Shown here piece by piece: positions 9,491 to 18,101 of a stretch of 64,000 bases of DNA (positions are counted from its first letter, which is position 1; the number at the start of each line of letters is the position of its first letter). Position numbers and translations under genes: made by a program. Origin of the DNA: Roseiarcus sp963753135. GTDB lineage: Bacteria; Pseudomonadota; Alphaproteobacteria; Rhizobiales; Beijerinckiaceae. The stretch covers positions 1 to 64,000 of the forward strand of contig CAVWBA010000024.1 of assembly GCA_963753135.1 (NCBI GenBank). The letters run 5' to 3'. The notes beneath the pieces were generated by a model that ran no database searches, had not been told where the DNA came from, and was given only the letters and a program-made list of their open reading frames with translations.

Positions 9491-9651
9491 TCATTGAAGC
9501 GCGATCGCGAATGTCGGGGTGGGTCCCTTCGCGGGAAACAAGGATTCGATTGCCTTGAACGAAGGCTTGTCCCGAAAGGCGGGCGGACAGTTTCTGCCAT
9601 AGAATGGCGTATAATTTCACGAAGGTCGTTAAATTTGGAGCGGTTTGCCAT
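9491..9651 (-). pseudogene. Possible small phage-remnant ORF with a frameshift
   Basis: On the minus strand an ATG at 9651 opens MANRSKFNDLREIIRHSM and ETVRPPF. After a one-base change the adjacent frame continues RDKPSFKAIESLFPAKGPT to a stop at 9491-9493, giving about 53 residues. The joined peptide reads like a natural small protein directly upstream of the YqaJ gene, but I do not recognise a family and the call rests only on composition and position. The remaining 9383-9490 and 9652-9871 hold nothing I can identify; the strand of transcription switches here from the phage-like genes to the rightward hypotheticals. Confidence 0.3.
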
Positions 9652-9871
9652 CGTCTATGGCTAGCTCGCGAGCACTTGCGTCCAATGGGCCGCAAGCACT
9701 GAGCGTGCGCCGTTAATGATTCGGCGGCTTGCGCACGGGTCTGGTCGCCGGTCCATAACCGAATTGCCACCCCGCAATCACTCACCATGATCCTCGCGTC
9801 CGAGCCTCAAGGAACCAGCTGTCGTTCCTTCTGTTGCGTCCGACCGTGTCGTTGCTATCGCACCTGCGCCT

Positions 9872-10423
9872 TTGCTGCCCGGCGAGAACCAAGCCGACTA
9901 CGCTGACGTGGCAGTGCGAGTTGTCAAAGCCGCAAAGCCGAGGGATGCGATCGAAGAGTTCTTAGTCCGCGACGTCATTGACCTCACTTGGGAGGTTTTC
10001 CGCCTGCGCCGTGCCAAGGCAGGAGTGTTGGTTGCCTCGATGAGCGATGGCGTTCAGAAGGTGTTGGACGGTTTGGGTCATAGCCGACGTGAAAGTTACG
10101 GCTACACAAATCGGCTCGGCCAGGGATGGAGGGCCGGAGACCAAGACGCGCGGAAGGAGGTCGAGGCTGCGCTCAAAAGGGCCGAACTGACGATCGATGC
10201 GGTGACGGCGAAGACGATCGAGAGCAAAATTGACAGTTTCGAACGACTCGACCGGATGCTGGCAAGCGCGGAGGCGCGAAGGAACAACGCGCTGCGGGAA
10301 ATTGATCGTCATCGCGACGCGCTTGGCGTCAACGTCCGCCGATCAATCGAGCAGATCGAGGACGCAGAATTCCGAGACGTCGATAGCATTGAAGCTACTG
10401 CGGCGCGTAGTCGTGACGACTGA
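9872..10423 (+). CDS. Conserved hypothetical protein (Rhizobiales paired gene, first)
   Basis: A 183-residue soluble, charged protein with the segment EEFLVRDVIDLTWEVFRLRR near the N-terminus and a long, probably coiled-coil C-terminal half rich in Glu, Arg and Ala. From memory, proteins of this kind occur in many Rhizobiales genomes directly before a gene like the next one; their function is not known to me. The start is uncertain: TTG at 9872 is the first usable codon, but the frame is open upstream to about 9791 without an ATG, and an ATG at 9787 lies in another frame, so the 5' end may be shifted. It overlaps the next gene by 11 bases. Confidence 0.6.
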   Translation: MLPGENQADYADVAVRVVKAAKPRDAIEEFLVRDVIDLTWEVFRLRRAKAGVLVASMSDGVQKVLDGLGHSRRESYGYTNRLGQGWRAGDQDARKEVEAALKRAELTIDAVTAKTIESKIDSFERLDRMLASAEARRNNALREIDRHRDALGVNVRRSIEQIEDAEFRDVDSIEATAARSRDD

Positions 10424-11186
10424 CCGACAACGGCGCGCTAATCGAGACAACGCGAAGGCGAGCACTGGACCGAAGACTGGGACAGGAAAGCTCCATTCGG
10501 CTCAGAACGCGTTGCGGCATGGGTTGAACATCCCTGTTTGGAACGACCCTACGCTCGCAGCGCAGGCGGCAGCGATCGCGCGCAACATAGCCGGCCCGAA
10601 CGCCGACGCTGAAGCTGTCGAGTGGGCGCGCCTGATTGGTGAAGCCCAAATCGATCTTAACCGGACGCGCGCGTGCCGCACGGCGCTACTGACTGAGTTG
10701 TTAGCCGAAAACTATCTATCGCACTCATTCAATAAGGCGATGATGAAATGTTTGTTGTTGATCCTGTCTGATCGCCAATTCCTGTCGCCGTCGCAGCAAA
10801 AAGCAACAGAGACCCTGATTAACCATCAGCCCCTAGAGGCGACAAGAAACTCGCGACAATATTGGAGGATCGATCGTCCGAGTTGGCTCGACTCGACCGA
10901 TACGAACGCAGAGCGCTATCGAGGCGCAAGTCCGCTGTTTGCGGTTTTGATTCTGCTACCATGTCAAGACGCAAAGCAAAGGATAGAAGAACTAGCGCGC
11001 CAGCTTGCCACCGATCTAACCACACAGATACGTGAAATGGCCCTCTATTTTGGCAAAACGAACCCAACTAGCAGGCTGTTGAAAAACTCATTTCCGCCGC
11101 AGTTCGATTCCGTTCCGGACTCCGTTGGATTCCGCTGTGTTCACGGTTTCGGCTCCACGCGACGGACTTTTTCAACAGCCTGCTAG
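10413..11186 (+). CDS. Conserved hypothetical protein (second of pair), C-terminus replaced by a MITE
   Basis: A GTG at 10413, inside the end of the preceding gene, opens TTDRQRRANRDNAKASTGPK followed by SAQNALRHGL, a characteristic N-terminus of a widespread uncharacterised alphaproteobacterial family. The rest is Ala- and Arg-rich. From base 11068 the frame runs into a short inverted-repeat element and ends at its terminal TAG (11184-11186), so about the last 39 codons are foreign and the natural C-terminus is lost or displaced. The overlap with the upstream gene suggests coupled translation. No function can be assigned. Confidence 0.6.
   Translation: MTTDRQRRANRDNAKASTGPKTGTGKLHSAQNALRHGLNIPVWNDPTLAAQAAAIARNIAGPNADAEAVEWARLIGEAQIDLNRTRACRTALLTELLAENYLSHSFNKAMMKCLLLILSDRQFLSPSQQKATETLINHQPLEATRNSRQYWRIDRPSWLDSTDTNAERYRGASPLFAVLILLPCQDAKQRIEELARQLATDLTTQIREMALYFGKTNPTSRLLKNSFPPQFDSVPDSVGFRCVHGFGSTRRTFSTAC
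11068..11186. repeat. MITE-like element with perfect terminal inverted repeats
   Basis: A 119-bp unit. CTAGCAGGCTGTTGAAAAA (11068-11086) and its exact reverse complement (11168-11186) bound about 81 bases with no coding capacity. If CTAG is the duplicated target, the terminal repeats are CAGGCTGTTGAAAAA, 15 bp. Non-autonomous elements of this size usually move with the transposase of a larger IS sharing the same ends. The repeats resemble IS ends that insert at short palindromes, but I cannot name the family from sequence alone. It interrupts the 3' end of the preceding gene. Confidence 0.85.
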
Positions 11187-11199
11187 CCGCCTTCAATTC

Positions 11200-12423
11200 T
11201 CACTTGCCGGCTAGGCCGGACGGACCAGATGCACTAACGTCATACCCGTCGCTGTCAGCGAGCCTGTAGCCCGCGACTAAAACCGAAGTCGGCAGGACAC
11301 GTTCAAGCGCGTGCGGCAGATCCCCGTCGATCAACCCGCTCTCGTAAGGCATGTCGGCGGCAAGCTTGAGGTCCCGCAAAGGCTTCAACGCCTCCGGGCG
11401 AACCCAGAACATTGTTCCGCCGAAGAAATCGAGTTGGAACTTATCGGCTGGAACGCCCATGCGTCCGGCAATCTTCAACGTCATGGGGCGATTGGCCGAC
11501 CAGGAAAGATCCTCGGGATAATTGGCTTTTGGCAAGCGGAACACTCTCGGCCCGATCATCCCAATCGATGGGTCGCGCTCGAACATGTCGATGACGGCGC
11601 TCGCGGCGCCAGGCGCGCCCAAGAGATCGAACAAGAGCCGCCGCCGCCACATCTCGCCCACATAGGTTGTGCGGCCGCCGTCCGTCGATTTCTTGCCATG
11701 AACCTTGCAAATGTAGCGGTAGCCGTCGAGCCGCCCCTGTTCGAGCAGGGTGAGAAACGGGCCAATGTCGCGGCCGCGGTTCTCCATGATCTCAATTTCG
11801 GCCCGAGGATAGCTGCGTCGAATTGACTCGATCAGCCGTTCGCGACCCGCAACGGTTGTGACGATCAGATCGAAGGGAATCGTCAGGCCCCGGAGCGCGC
11901 CTGCGATGTCGGGCCAAGTGTCCTCATAGTAGATATGAGCTACGACGGCCACCGGCGCGCTCGCGGGACGATCCGTCATTTGGCGCGCGGGACTGACCTC
12001 GGCCGGCCACCCGTATATAAGTTCCGGATGCTTGCCGGCGAGGTCGCCATCGACGGCGAGGCCAAGGTTTATCCCACCCTGATTGTATCTGGTAAAGCGC
12101 TTGCGTTCGAGTTTTGGCCCGGTCGAGAAAAGGGAAAACTCGTCGTACTTCAAGTACTTCTTTTTCTTGAACAAGAACGCCAGGCGCACCCGCGCCCACA
12201 GGGATGACAAGGCGCCCAATGTCTCGACGCGAAAGTCGCCGCTCTCGATCGGAAGGGCGGCGTCCCTTCTCGAGACGACGACATAATTGAGGCCCGGCGA
12301 ATAAGGCGCGAGAACGCCTTGGTTGCTGGCGCCGATCCTTAGCAGCGAAAGGGCGTCCTCCTCCCTTTGAGCGACCGGTTTCAATCGATAAGCGCGCGGG
12401 AACCTGAAGGAAAACTGGCTCAT
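11200..12423 (-). CDS. RgpF-like rhamnan synthesis F family protein
   Basis: A 407-residue protein of the RgpF family (rhamnose-glucose polysaccharide / rhamnan synthesis F), linked to cell-surface glycan assembly. The family core starts with VAVVAHIYYEDTWPDIAGAL, continues with FDLIVTT, IEIMENRGRDIGPFLTLL, the YICKVHGKKS motif, GMIGPRVFRLP and FFGGTMFWVRPEAL. The extra N-terminal about 150 residues are less conserved. The gene stands alone between the repeat element and ecm; no other glycan genes are near, so its polymer cannot be named. The start ATG at 12423 is the first in frame and fits the MSQFSFRFPRAYR opening. Confidence 0.85.
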   Translation of the reverse strand: MSQFSFRFPRAYRLKPVAQREEDALSLLRIGASNQGVLAPYSPGLNYVVVSRRDAALPIESGDFRVETLGALSSLWARVRLAFLFKKKKYLKYDEFSLFSTGPKLERKRFTRYNQGGINLGLAVDGDLAGKHPELIYGWPAEVSPARQMTDRPASAPVAVVAHIYYEDTWPDIAGALRGLTIPFDLIVTTVAGRERLIESIRRSYPRAEIEIMENRGRDIGPFLTLLEQGRLDGYRYICKVHGKKSTDGGRTTYVGEMWRRRLLFDLLGAPGAASAVIDMFERDPSIGMIGPRVFRLPKANYPEDLSWSANRPMTLKIAGRMGVPADKFQLDFFGGTMFWVRPEALKPLRDLKLAADMPYESGLIDGDLPHALERVLPTSVLVAGYRLADSDGYDVSASGPSGLAGK

Positions 12424-12598
12424 CGATCTCGTACCGGGAGGTTCCTGTGCGGGCGTGGCAGCGTCGGCCCTCCTCTAGCGAGGACGCCCCCGCGGGGCAA
12501 TTGGAGCCCCTGCGCGACGTCCTTAACGCTCGTGCGAGCGGCGCACGCTTCCGCCCGCGCTTACCGTGTTTTCAACGACTGAGGGTCCGGTTCGATCC

Positions 12599-14608
12599 TC
12601 ACCCCGGGACCATGCGCTCCGCGTCAAAGCGCGCTTCGACCTCTTTGACGATCGCGCCCAGGATGCCGTTGATCTCAAAATCCTTGGGCGTATAGACCGC
12701 AGCGACTCCGGCCGCCCTCAAGCGCTCCGCGTCGGCGGGGGGAATGATGCCGCCGACGATCAAAGGCACGCGTTCGAGTCCCGCCGCGCGCAAGAGCCTG
12801 AGCACCTCCTCGGTGAGGGCGATATGCGAGCCCGACAGGATCGATAAGCCCACGCAGTGGACGCCCGACTTCGCCGCCTCGACGATCTCGGCCGGGGTGA
12901 GGCGGATGCCGTCGTAGACGACGTCCATGCCGGCGTCCGTGGCGCGCGCCGCAATCTGCTCGGCGCCGTTGGAATGGCCGTCGAGGCCCGGCTTGCCGAC
13001 CAGGAACCGGATCCGGCGACCGAGCTTGAGCGAGACGCGTTCGACCTCTCCGCGCAGCGGGTCGAGGTCCGCCGCCTCCTGACGCGCGCGCGGCGAAACG
13101 CCAGTCGGGGCGCGAAAGACCCCGAACTCCGTCCTGAGCGCGTCGCCCCATTCGCCCGTCGTGGCGCCGGCCTTGGCCGCTTCGATCGAGGCGGGCATGA
13201 TATTCGCGCCGCTTGCGGCCGCGAGCTTGAGCGCGCGGAGCGCCCCGCGCACGCGCCCCTCGTCGCGTTCAGCCCGCCACGCCTCGAGCCGGGCTACCTG
13301 GTCGGCCTCCGCTGCGGCCGAGGGAACCATGATCGAGCTCTCGCCAGCCGTCAGTGGCGAAGGCTCGGAATTGGTGAAAGCGTTCACGCCGACGACGATC
13401 TGCTCGCCGCGCTCGATTCGCTCGAGGCGGCGGGTGTTGGATTCGACGAGCTTCGCTTTCAGGACGCCCGTCTCGATCGCCTTGACGGCGCCGCCCATGG
13501 CGTCGATGCGGGCGATTTCCGCGAGCGCCTCAGTCTTGAGCCCGGCGACCAGCGCTTCCACCTGCTGGCTGCCGTCGAAAATGTCGCCGAATTCCAGCAA
13601 GTCGGTCTCGTAGGCCATGATCTGCTGCAGACGAAGCGACCATTGCTGGTCGAACGGCCGCGGCAGGCCGAGCGCCTCATTCCACGCCGGCAATTGCACG
13701 GCGCGGGCGCGCGCTTTCTTCGACAGGACCACCGACAGCATCTCAATGAGAATGCGATAGACGTTGTTCTCAGGCTGCCGCTCGGTCAGTCCGAGCGAAT
13801 TGACCTGGACGCCGTAGCGGAAGCGGCGTTTGGAAGGATCCTGGACGCCGAAGCGATCGCGGGTGATTTCGTCCCACAATTCGACGAAGGCGCGCATCTT
13901 GGCGAGCTCGGTCACGAAGCGCATGCCGGCGTTGACGAAGAACGAAATCCGGCCGACGACCTCCGCAAAGCCTGCTTCGTCGACCTCGCCCGATTGGCGG
14001 ACCCGGTCGAGCACGGCGATCGCCGTGGCGAGCGCGTAGGCAAGCTCCTGGACCGGCGTCGCCCCGGCTTCCTGCAGGTGGTAGGAGCAGACGTTCATCG
14101 GGTTCCACTTCGGCGTCTCTTTGGCGCCGAACAGGATCATGTCCTTGGTCAGCCGGAGCGAGGCCTCGGGCGGGAAGACGTAGGACCCGCGGGCCAGATA
14201 TTCCTTGATGATGTCGTTCTGGGTCGTCCCCTGAAGCTGGCTGCGGGACGCGCCCTGCTCGTCGGCGACGGCTATGTAGAGGGCCATCAGCCAGGGCGCG
14301 GTGGCGTTGATGGTCATCGACGTGTTCATCGACGCGAGCGGAATGTCCTCGAACAGAGCGCGCATGTCGCCGATATGGGAGATCGCGACGCCGACCTTGC
14401 CGACCTCGCCGCGCGCCAGAATGTGGTCGCTGTCGAGCCCGGTCTGGGTTGGCAGGTCGAAGGCGATGGACAGCCCCGTCTGCCCCTTGGCGAGGTTCTG
14501 GCGATAGAGCTTGTTCGATTCCCGCGCGGTCGAATGGCCGGCGTAGGTGCGGAAGATCCAGGGCTCGTCGCGACGCGACGCCGTCGTTGGTGTATTCGCC
14601 TCAGCCAT
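12599..14608 (-). CDS. ecm: (2R)-ethylmalonyl-CoA mutase
   Basis: A 669-residue adenosylcobalamin-dependent mutase converting (2R)-ethylmalonyl-CoA to (2S)-methylsuccinyl-CoA in the ethylmalonyl-CoA pathway. The N-terminal TIM-barrel part carries FRTYAGHSTARESNKLYRQ, SIAFDLPTQTGLDSDH and GTTQNDIIKEY. The C-terminal B12 domain has the GKPGLDGHSNGAEQ (DxHxxG) cobalt-ligand motif at about residue 555 and VGGIIPPADAERL. The length and the YAGHS rather than methylmalonyl-type opening fit Ecm/MeaA rather than methylmalonyl-CoA mutase. It lies near the ccr gene for the preceding carboxylation step, on the opposite strand, separated by a small membrane-protein gene. The distinction from other mutases in the family is an inference supported by this neighbour. 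Confidence 0.92.
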   Translation of the reverse strand: MAEANTPTTASRRDEPWIFRTYAGHSTARESNKLYRQNLAKGQTGLSIAFDLPTQTGLDSDHILARGEVGKVGVAISHIGDMRALFEDIPLASMNTSMTINATAPWLMALYIAVADEQGASRSQLQGTTQNDIIKEYLARGSYVFPPEASLRLTKDMILFGAKETPKWNPMNVCSYHLQEAGATPVQELAYALATAIAVLDRVRQSGEVDEAGFAEVVGRISFFVNAGMRFVTELAKMRAFVELWDEITRDRFGVQDPSKRRFRYGVQVNSLGLTERQPENNVYRILIEMLSVVLSKKARARAVQLPAWNEALGLPRPFDQQWSLRLQQIMAYETDLLEFGDIFDGSQQVEALVAGLKTEALAEIARIDAMGGAVKAIETGVLKAKLVESNTRRLERIERGEQIVVGVNAFTNSEPSPLTAGESSIMVPSAAAEADQVARLEAWRAERDEGRVRGALRALKLAAASGANIMPASIEAAKAGATTGEWGDALRTEFGVFRAPTGVSPRARQEAADLDPLRGEVERVSLKLGRRIRFLVGKPGLDGHSNGAEQIAARATDAGMDVVYDGIRLTPAEIVEAAKSGVHCVGLSILSGSHIALTEEVLRLLRAAGLERVPLIVGGIIPPADAERLRAAGVAAVYTPKDFEINGILGAIVKEVEARFDAERMVPG

Positions 14609-14804
14609 TCATTCGCTCGCTTTAGGCGCTCGCGGCCCGCGTCGGCCCTAGCGCCCTCGCCGAAGAATTGTGCAGAGCACAATTACAGAAAAGATCGCGC
14701 GACGCCACAACCTCACTCAGGGCGGTCGCTATCGCGGCGGCGATTAACCGCTCTTTTCGATTTGCCTTTGGTTCGACGCAGGGGAAGGATTCGAGTCGCC
14801 GGAT

Positions 14805-15110
14805 TTAGCGTTTGGCGACCGCGGTGACCGTCACAACTGTGGTCAGCAACCCGGCGGCGATCGCGATGGTCGTCAGATAGGGATCGTAGCCGGCGTAGGG
14901 TTGGAGCCACCAATCGCGAATACAAAGCCCCGCATAGGCGCCGAGCATCGCGTAGAAACCGCTCCAGTAGGGACCCATTCCGTAACGGCCGACGATGTAG
15001 TCGATCGCAAAGCCGATGGAGAAGAATACGACAACTGCGCCGAGCAAAAGCGCTACGAAATCGAAACCCGCGAGATCCTCAACGAATTCCAACAACGGCC
15101 AGCTCGACAT
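14805..15110 (-). CDS. Small membrane protein of unknown function
   Basis: A 101-residue protein with three predicted membrane segments: FVALLLGAVVVFFSIGFAID, WSGFYAMLGAYAGLCI, and TTIAIAAGLLTTVVTVTAV. I do not recognise a family. It is co-oriented with ecm (196-base gap) and lies back to back with ccr, so it might be transcribed with ecm from the region before base 15335, but no promoter is obvious. The composition matches its neighbours, so it is probably a native gene. Confidence 0.6.
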   Translation of the reverse strand: MSSWPLLEFVEDLAGFDFVALLLGAVVVFFSIGFAIDYIVGRYGMGPYWSGFYAMLGAYAGLCIRDWWLQPYAGYDPYLTTIAIAAGLLTTVVTVTAVAKR

Positions 15111-15334
15111 TGCCGCAGGTCCCTATCCCGCCTCGACCGCCGAACTATCCAGGGCCGATCCGATTTGCTTACGCTTGATTTCCTGCTGCGGCGTAAATTC
15201 CATCACGGACAAGCGAAACCGTTGACCAAAAGTCGGATTGATTTTCCCGCGTTCAAAGCGCATTGGTTGATTGTGCGCCGCAACAGATGAACCCGTTCCA
15301 GTTCCCGGCGCAGTGCGGACCCCCTGAGGGAGCC

Positions 15335-16621
15335 ATGAACACTCACCCCATGGGCGCCGAGTCGCTTGCCGCGGCGCTGAACAAGGATCTCTACGAGATC
15401 GGCGAGATTCCGCCGCTGGGCCACGTGCCGGCGTCGATGTACGCCTGGGTCGTGCGCAAGGAGAGGCACGGACCGCCGGAACAATCGATGCAGGTCGAGA
15501 TCGTGCCGACATGGACCCTCGACAGCCATGACGTGCTGGTGTTCGTGATGGCGGCCGGGGTCAATTACAATGGCGTCTGGGCGGCGCTCGGCGAGCCCGT
15601 CTCCACGCTCGACGTCCACAAGAACCCTTATCATATCGCCGGCTCCGACGCGTCCGGCGTCGTCTGGGCGGTCGGCTCCAAGGTCAAAAGGTGGAAAGTC
15701 GGCGACGAGGTCGTCGTCCACTGCAACCAGGACGACGGCGACGACGAGGAGTGCAACGGCGGCGACCCGATGTTCTCCGCCTCGCAGCGCATTTGGGGTT
15801 ACGAGACGCCGGACGGCTCGTTCGCCCAGTTCTGCCGGGTGCAGGACCGTCAGCTGATGGCCCGCCCCAAGCACCTGACGTGGGAGGAGGCGGCCTCCTA
15901 CACGCTCACCCTCGCCACCGCCTACCGCATGCTGTTCGGCCACGAGCCGCATCGGCTGAAGCCCGGCGACAACGTGCTGGTCTGGGGCGCTTCCGGGGGA
16001 TTGGGCGTGTTCGGGGTCCAGCTCTGCGCGGCGGCCGGCGCAAACGCCATCGGCGTCATCTCCGATGAAACGAAGCGCGACTACGTGATGTCGCTCGGCG
16101 CCAAGGGCGTCATCAACCGCAAGGACTTTAATTGCTGGGGCCAGCTGCCGAAGGTCAATTCGCCTCAGTACAACGCCTACATGGCGGAGGCCCGCAAGTT
16201 CGGCAAGGCGATCTGGAACGTCACCGAGAAGAAGGATGTCGACACGGTCTTCGAACATCCGGGCGAGCAGACGTTCCCGGTGTCGTGCTTCGTGGTGAAG
16301 CGCGGCGGCATGGTGGTGTTCTGCGCCGGCACGACGGGCTTCAACATCACCTTTGACGCCCGCTTTGTCTGGATGCGGCAGAAACGCATTCAGGGCTCGC
16401 ATTTCGCCAATCTCAAGCAGGCCTCGGCGGCCAACAAATTTGTGATGGACCGGCGGATAGACCCCTGTATGTCGGAAGTGTTCCCCTGGACGCAGATCCC
16501 AGCCGCCCACACCAAGATGTGGAAGAATGAGCACAAGCCGGGCAACATGGCGGTGCTCGTCAACGCGCCGACGACGGGATTGCGCACGTTCGAGGACGTG
16601 GTTGACGCCTCACGACGATAA
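15335..16621 (+). CDS. ccr: Crotonyl-CoA carboxylase/reductase
   Basis: A 428-residue medium-chain dehydrogenase that reductively carboxylates crotonyl-CoA to (2S)-ethylmalonyl-CoA with NADPH and CO2, the key step of the ethylmalonyl-CoA pathway for C2 and C1 growth. It contains VFVMAAGVNYNGVWAALG, IWGYETPDGSFAQFCRVQ, the NADPH-binding VWGASGGLGVFGVQLC, and GSHFANLKQA. The Asn of NYNG, Glu of GYE and His of GSHF correspond to CO2-pocket residues described for this enzyme. ATG 15335 is chosen over an in-frame start at 15263 because GAGGGAG stands just before it and the resulting length matches the family. It is transcribed away from ecm. Confidence 0.95.
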   Translation: MNTHPMGAESLAAALNKDLYEIGEIPPLGHVPASMYAWVVRKERHGPPEQSMQVEIVPTWTLDSHDVLVFVMAAGVNYNGVWAALGEPVSTLDVHKNPYHIAGSDASGVVWAVGSKVKRWKVGDEVVVHCNQDDGDDEECNGGDPMFSASQRIWGYETPDGSFAQFCRVQDRQLMARPKHLTWEEAASYTLTLATAYRMLFGHEPHRLKPGDNVLVWGASGGLGVFGVQLCAAAGANAIGVISDETKRDYVMSLGAKGVINRKDFNCWGQLPKVNSPQYNAYMAEARKFGKAIWNVTEKKDVDTVFEHPGEQTFPVSCFVVKRGGMVVFCAGTTGFNITFDARFVWMRQKRIQGSHFANLKQASAANKFVMDRRIDPCMSEVFPWTQIPAAHTKMWKNEHKPGNMAVLVNAPTTGLRTFEDVVDASRR

Positions 16622-16758
16622 GGAGAGGCGGAAATGGCGAAGCACGGGATTTGCCTTCGTTCGCGCTAGCCGGTAAAGCGATTTTTTCCCTGACGTCCGC
16701 GCGGCTTTCCGCGCGAGACCGCCTGGCGGCGTCGAGCGAACGAGAACGAGTAAGCGCG

Positions 16759-17466
16759 ATGGCCGCGACGCAGGACAGGGACCAACGAAAGCGCGAGGCG
16801 GCTGAGCGCGCGCTCCAATTGGTGAAGCCCGGCATGAAGCTCGGCCTCGGCAGCGGCTCGACCGCGCATCACTTCGTCGATCTCGTGGGCGATCGCGTCA
16901 AAGCGGGTCTCGACGTGCGCTGCGTCGCGACCTCGGAGACGACGGCCGCGCAGGCGAAGGCGCTCGGCATTCCGCTCGGAACGCTCGACGACATTCCGGA
17001 GCTCGACCTGACGGTCGACGGGGCCGACGAAGTCGATCCGAAGCTCAGGCTGATCAAAGGTGGCGGCGGGGCGCTGTTGCGCGAAAAGATCGTCGCCTCG
17101 GCTTCGAAGCGGATGGCGGTCATCGCCGATTCGACCAAGCTCGTGCCGCGCCTCGGCGCCTTTCCATTGCCGATCGAGGTCGTCCCATTCGGCCTCGCGG
17201 CGACGAGGCGCCATATCGAACGCGCCTTCGCTGAGCTCAGGCTGGCCGGTCCGATCCGTTTGCGCGGCGAATCGTCGCCCTTCGTCACCGACGGCGGGCA
17301 CTATATTCTTGACTGTTCGCTCGGCGCCATCGCCGATCCCGAAGCGTTGAGCCGAATCCTGTCGCCGATACCCGGCGTCGTCGAACACGGGCTGTTCATC
17401 GGCCTTGCGCGCACGGCGATCATCGCCGGCGCCGATGGCGTCGAAGTCCTTGGCGACCCCAACTGA
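16759..17466 (+). CDS. rpiA: Ribose-5-phosphate isomerase A
   Basis: A 235-residue enzyme interconverting ribose 5-phosphate and ribulose 5-phosphate in the pentose phosphate pathway. It carries the family motifs GLGSGSTAHHFVDLVG (phosphate-binding loop), DLTVDGADEVDP (catalytic Asp) and LIKGGGGALLREKIV, with ADSTKLV downstream. ATG 16759 fits the usual length; the frame is open further upstream to 16651 but that extension does not resemble RpiA. It follows ccr by 137 bases on the same strand and is followed by a DUF2059 gene, an order seen in several Rhizobiales together with gor. Confidence 0.95.
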   Translation: MAATQDRDQRKREAAERALQLVKPGMKLGLGSGSTAHHFVDLVGDRVKAGLDVRCVATSETTAAQAKALGIPLGTLDDIPELDLTVDGADEVDPKLRLIKGGGGALLREKIVASASKRMAVIADSTKLVPRLGAFPLPIEVVPFGLAATRRHIERAFAELRLAGPIRLRGESSPFVTDGGHYILDCSLGAIADPEALSRILSPIPGVVEHGLFIGLARTAIIAGADGVEVLGDPN

Positions 17467-17496
17467 AAATCGAACCCGCATCCCCAGGAGTGATTG

Positions 17497-18057
17497 ATGC
17501 CCGCCCGCGCCGGAATCGCCCAAGGTCGTCTCGCTTTCTTCATGCTCGTTGCCTTGAACGTGTCGGCGCAGGCGGCCGACACAAGTCCGCCCGCGGCTCC
17601 TGCGGCCCCCGCGGCGACGTCCGCCGCGCCCGCGGCGCCGTCGCCTGCGGCTCTTGCCGCCGCCGACAAGATCCTCAACACCATCGGCCTTAAGGAGTCG
17701 ATCGCGATCGTCGTTCCCGGCATGATGCAAGAGCTCGAAACAAACGTCACCCGGACGCGGCCGGAGATCAGGGATTCGCTACGGGCAACGTTGAAGGCGA
17801 TCCAACCCGAATTCGATCTGACCGCAAAGCAGACCTATATTCAGGCGGAGAACCTGCTCGCCTCGGAAATGTCCGAGCAGGACATCGTCCAGGTCGCGGC
17901 CTTCTTTGATAGTCCCGCAGGCAAGAAATATGTTCAAGTCACTCCGGTCTTTCTTCGGAACCTTTCCGACGTCACCGGAGCCTGGCGCGAGAAGCTGTCG
18001 ACGAACATCCTCGAGCGCGCTCGCCAGGAGATGAAGAAAAAGGGCGTCGACTTTTAG
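17497..18057 (+). CDS. DUF2059 domain secreted protein
   Basis: A 186-residue exported protein. It has an N-terminal signal sequence (FFMLVALNVSAQAAD), a low-complexity Ala/Pro spacer, and a DUF2059 domain from about residue 65 on, recognised by helical segments such as MSEQDIVQVAAFFDSPAGKK ending in the typical F..PAGKKY pattern. The function is unknown; a periplasmic location is inferred. An AGGAG sits 7 bases before the ATG at 17497, which decides the start over the TTG at 17494. It lies between rpiA and gor on the same strand with short gaps, so they may form one operon. Confidence 0.85.
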   Translation: MPARAGIAQGRLAFFMLVALNVSAQAADTSPPAAPAAPAATSAAPAAPSPAALAAADKILNTIGLKESIAIVVPGMMQELETNVTRTRPEIRDSLRATLKAIQPEFDLTAKQTYIQAENLLASEMSEQDIVQVAAFFDSPAGKKYVQVTPVFLRNLSDVTGAWREKLSTNILERARQEMKKKGVDF

Positions 18058-18101
18058 CCAAGCACGTTCCATCCCGGGCTGGGGGCCATAGGGGCTGAAC
18101 G

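Noticed and set aside
9363..9788. A 141-codon minus-strand frame upstream of YqaJ
   Set aside because: It overlaps the YqaJ start in another frame and the composition is unconvincing; a shorter frameshifted candidate (9491-9651) fits better.
12424..12598. Possible tRNA-like fold between rgpF and ecm (a GGTTCGATCC-like T-arm)
   Set aside because: No acceptor or anticodon stem could be paired around it.
12857..14827. A 656-codon plus-strand frame opposite ecm
   Set aside because: The minus-strand gene matches ethylmalonyl-CoA mutase end to end; the opposite frame is a codon-bias shadow.
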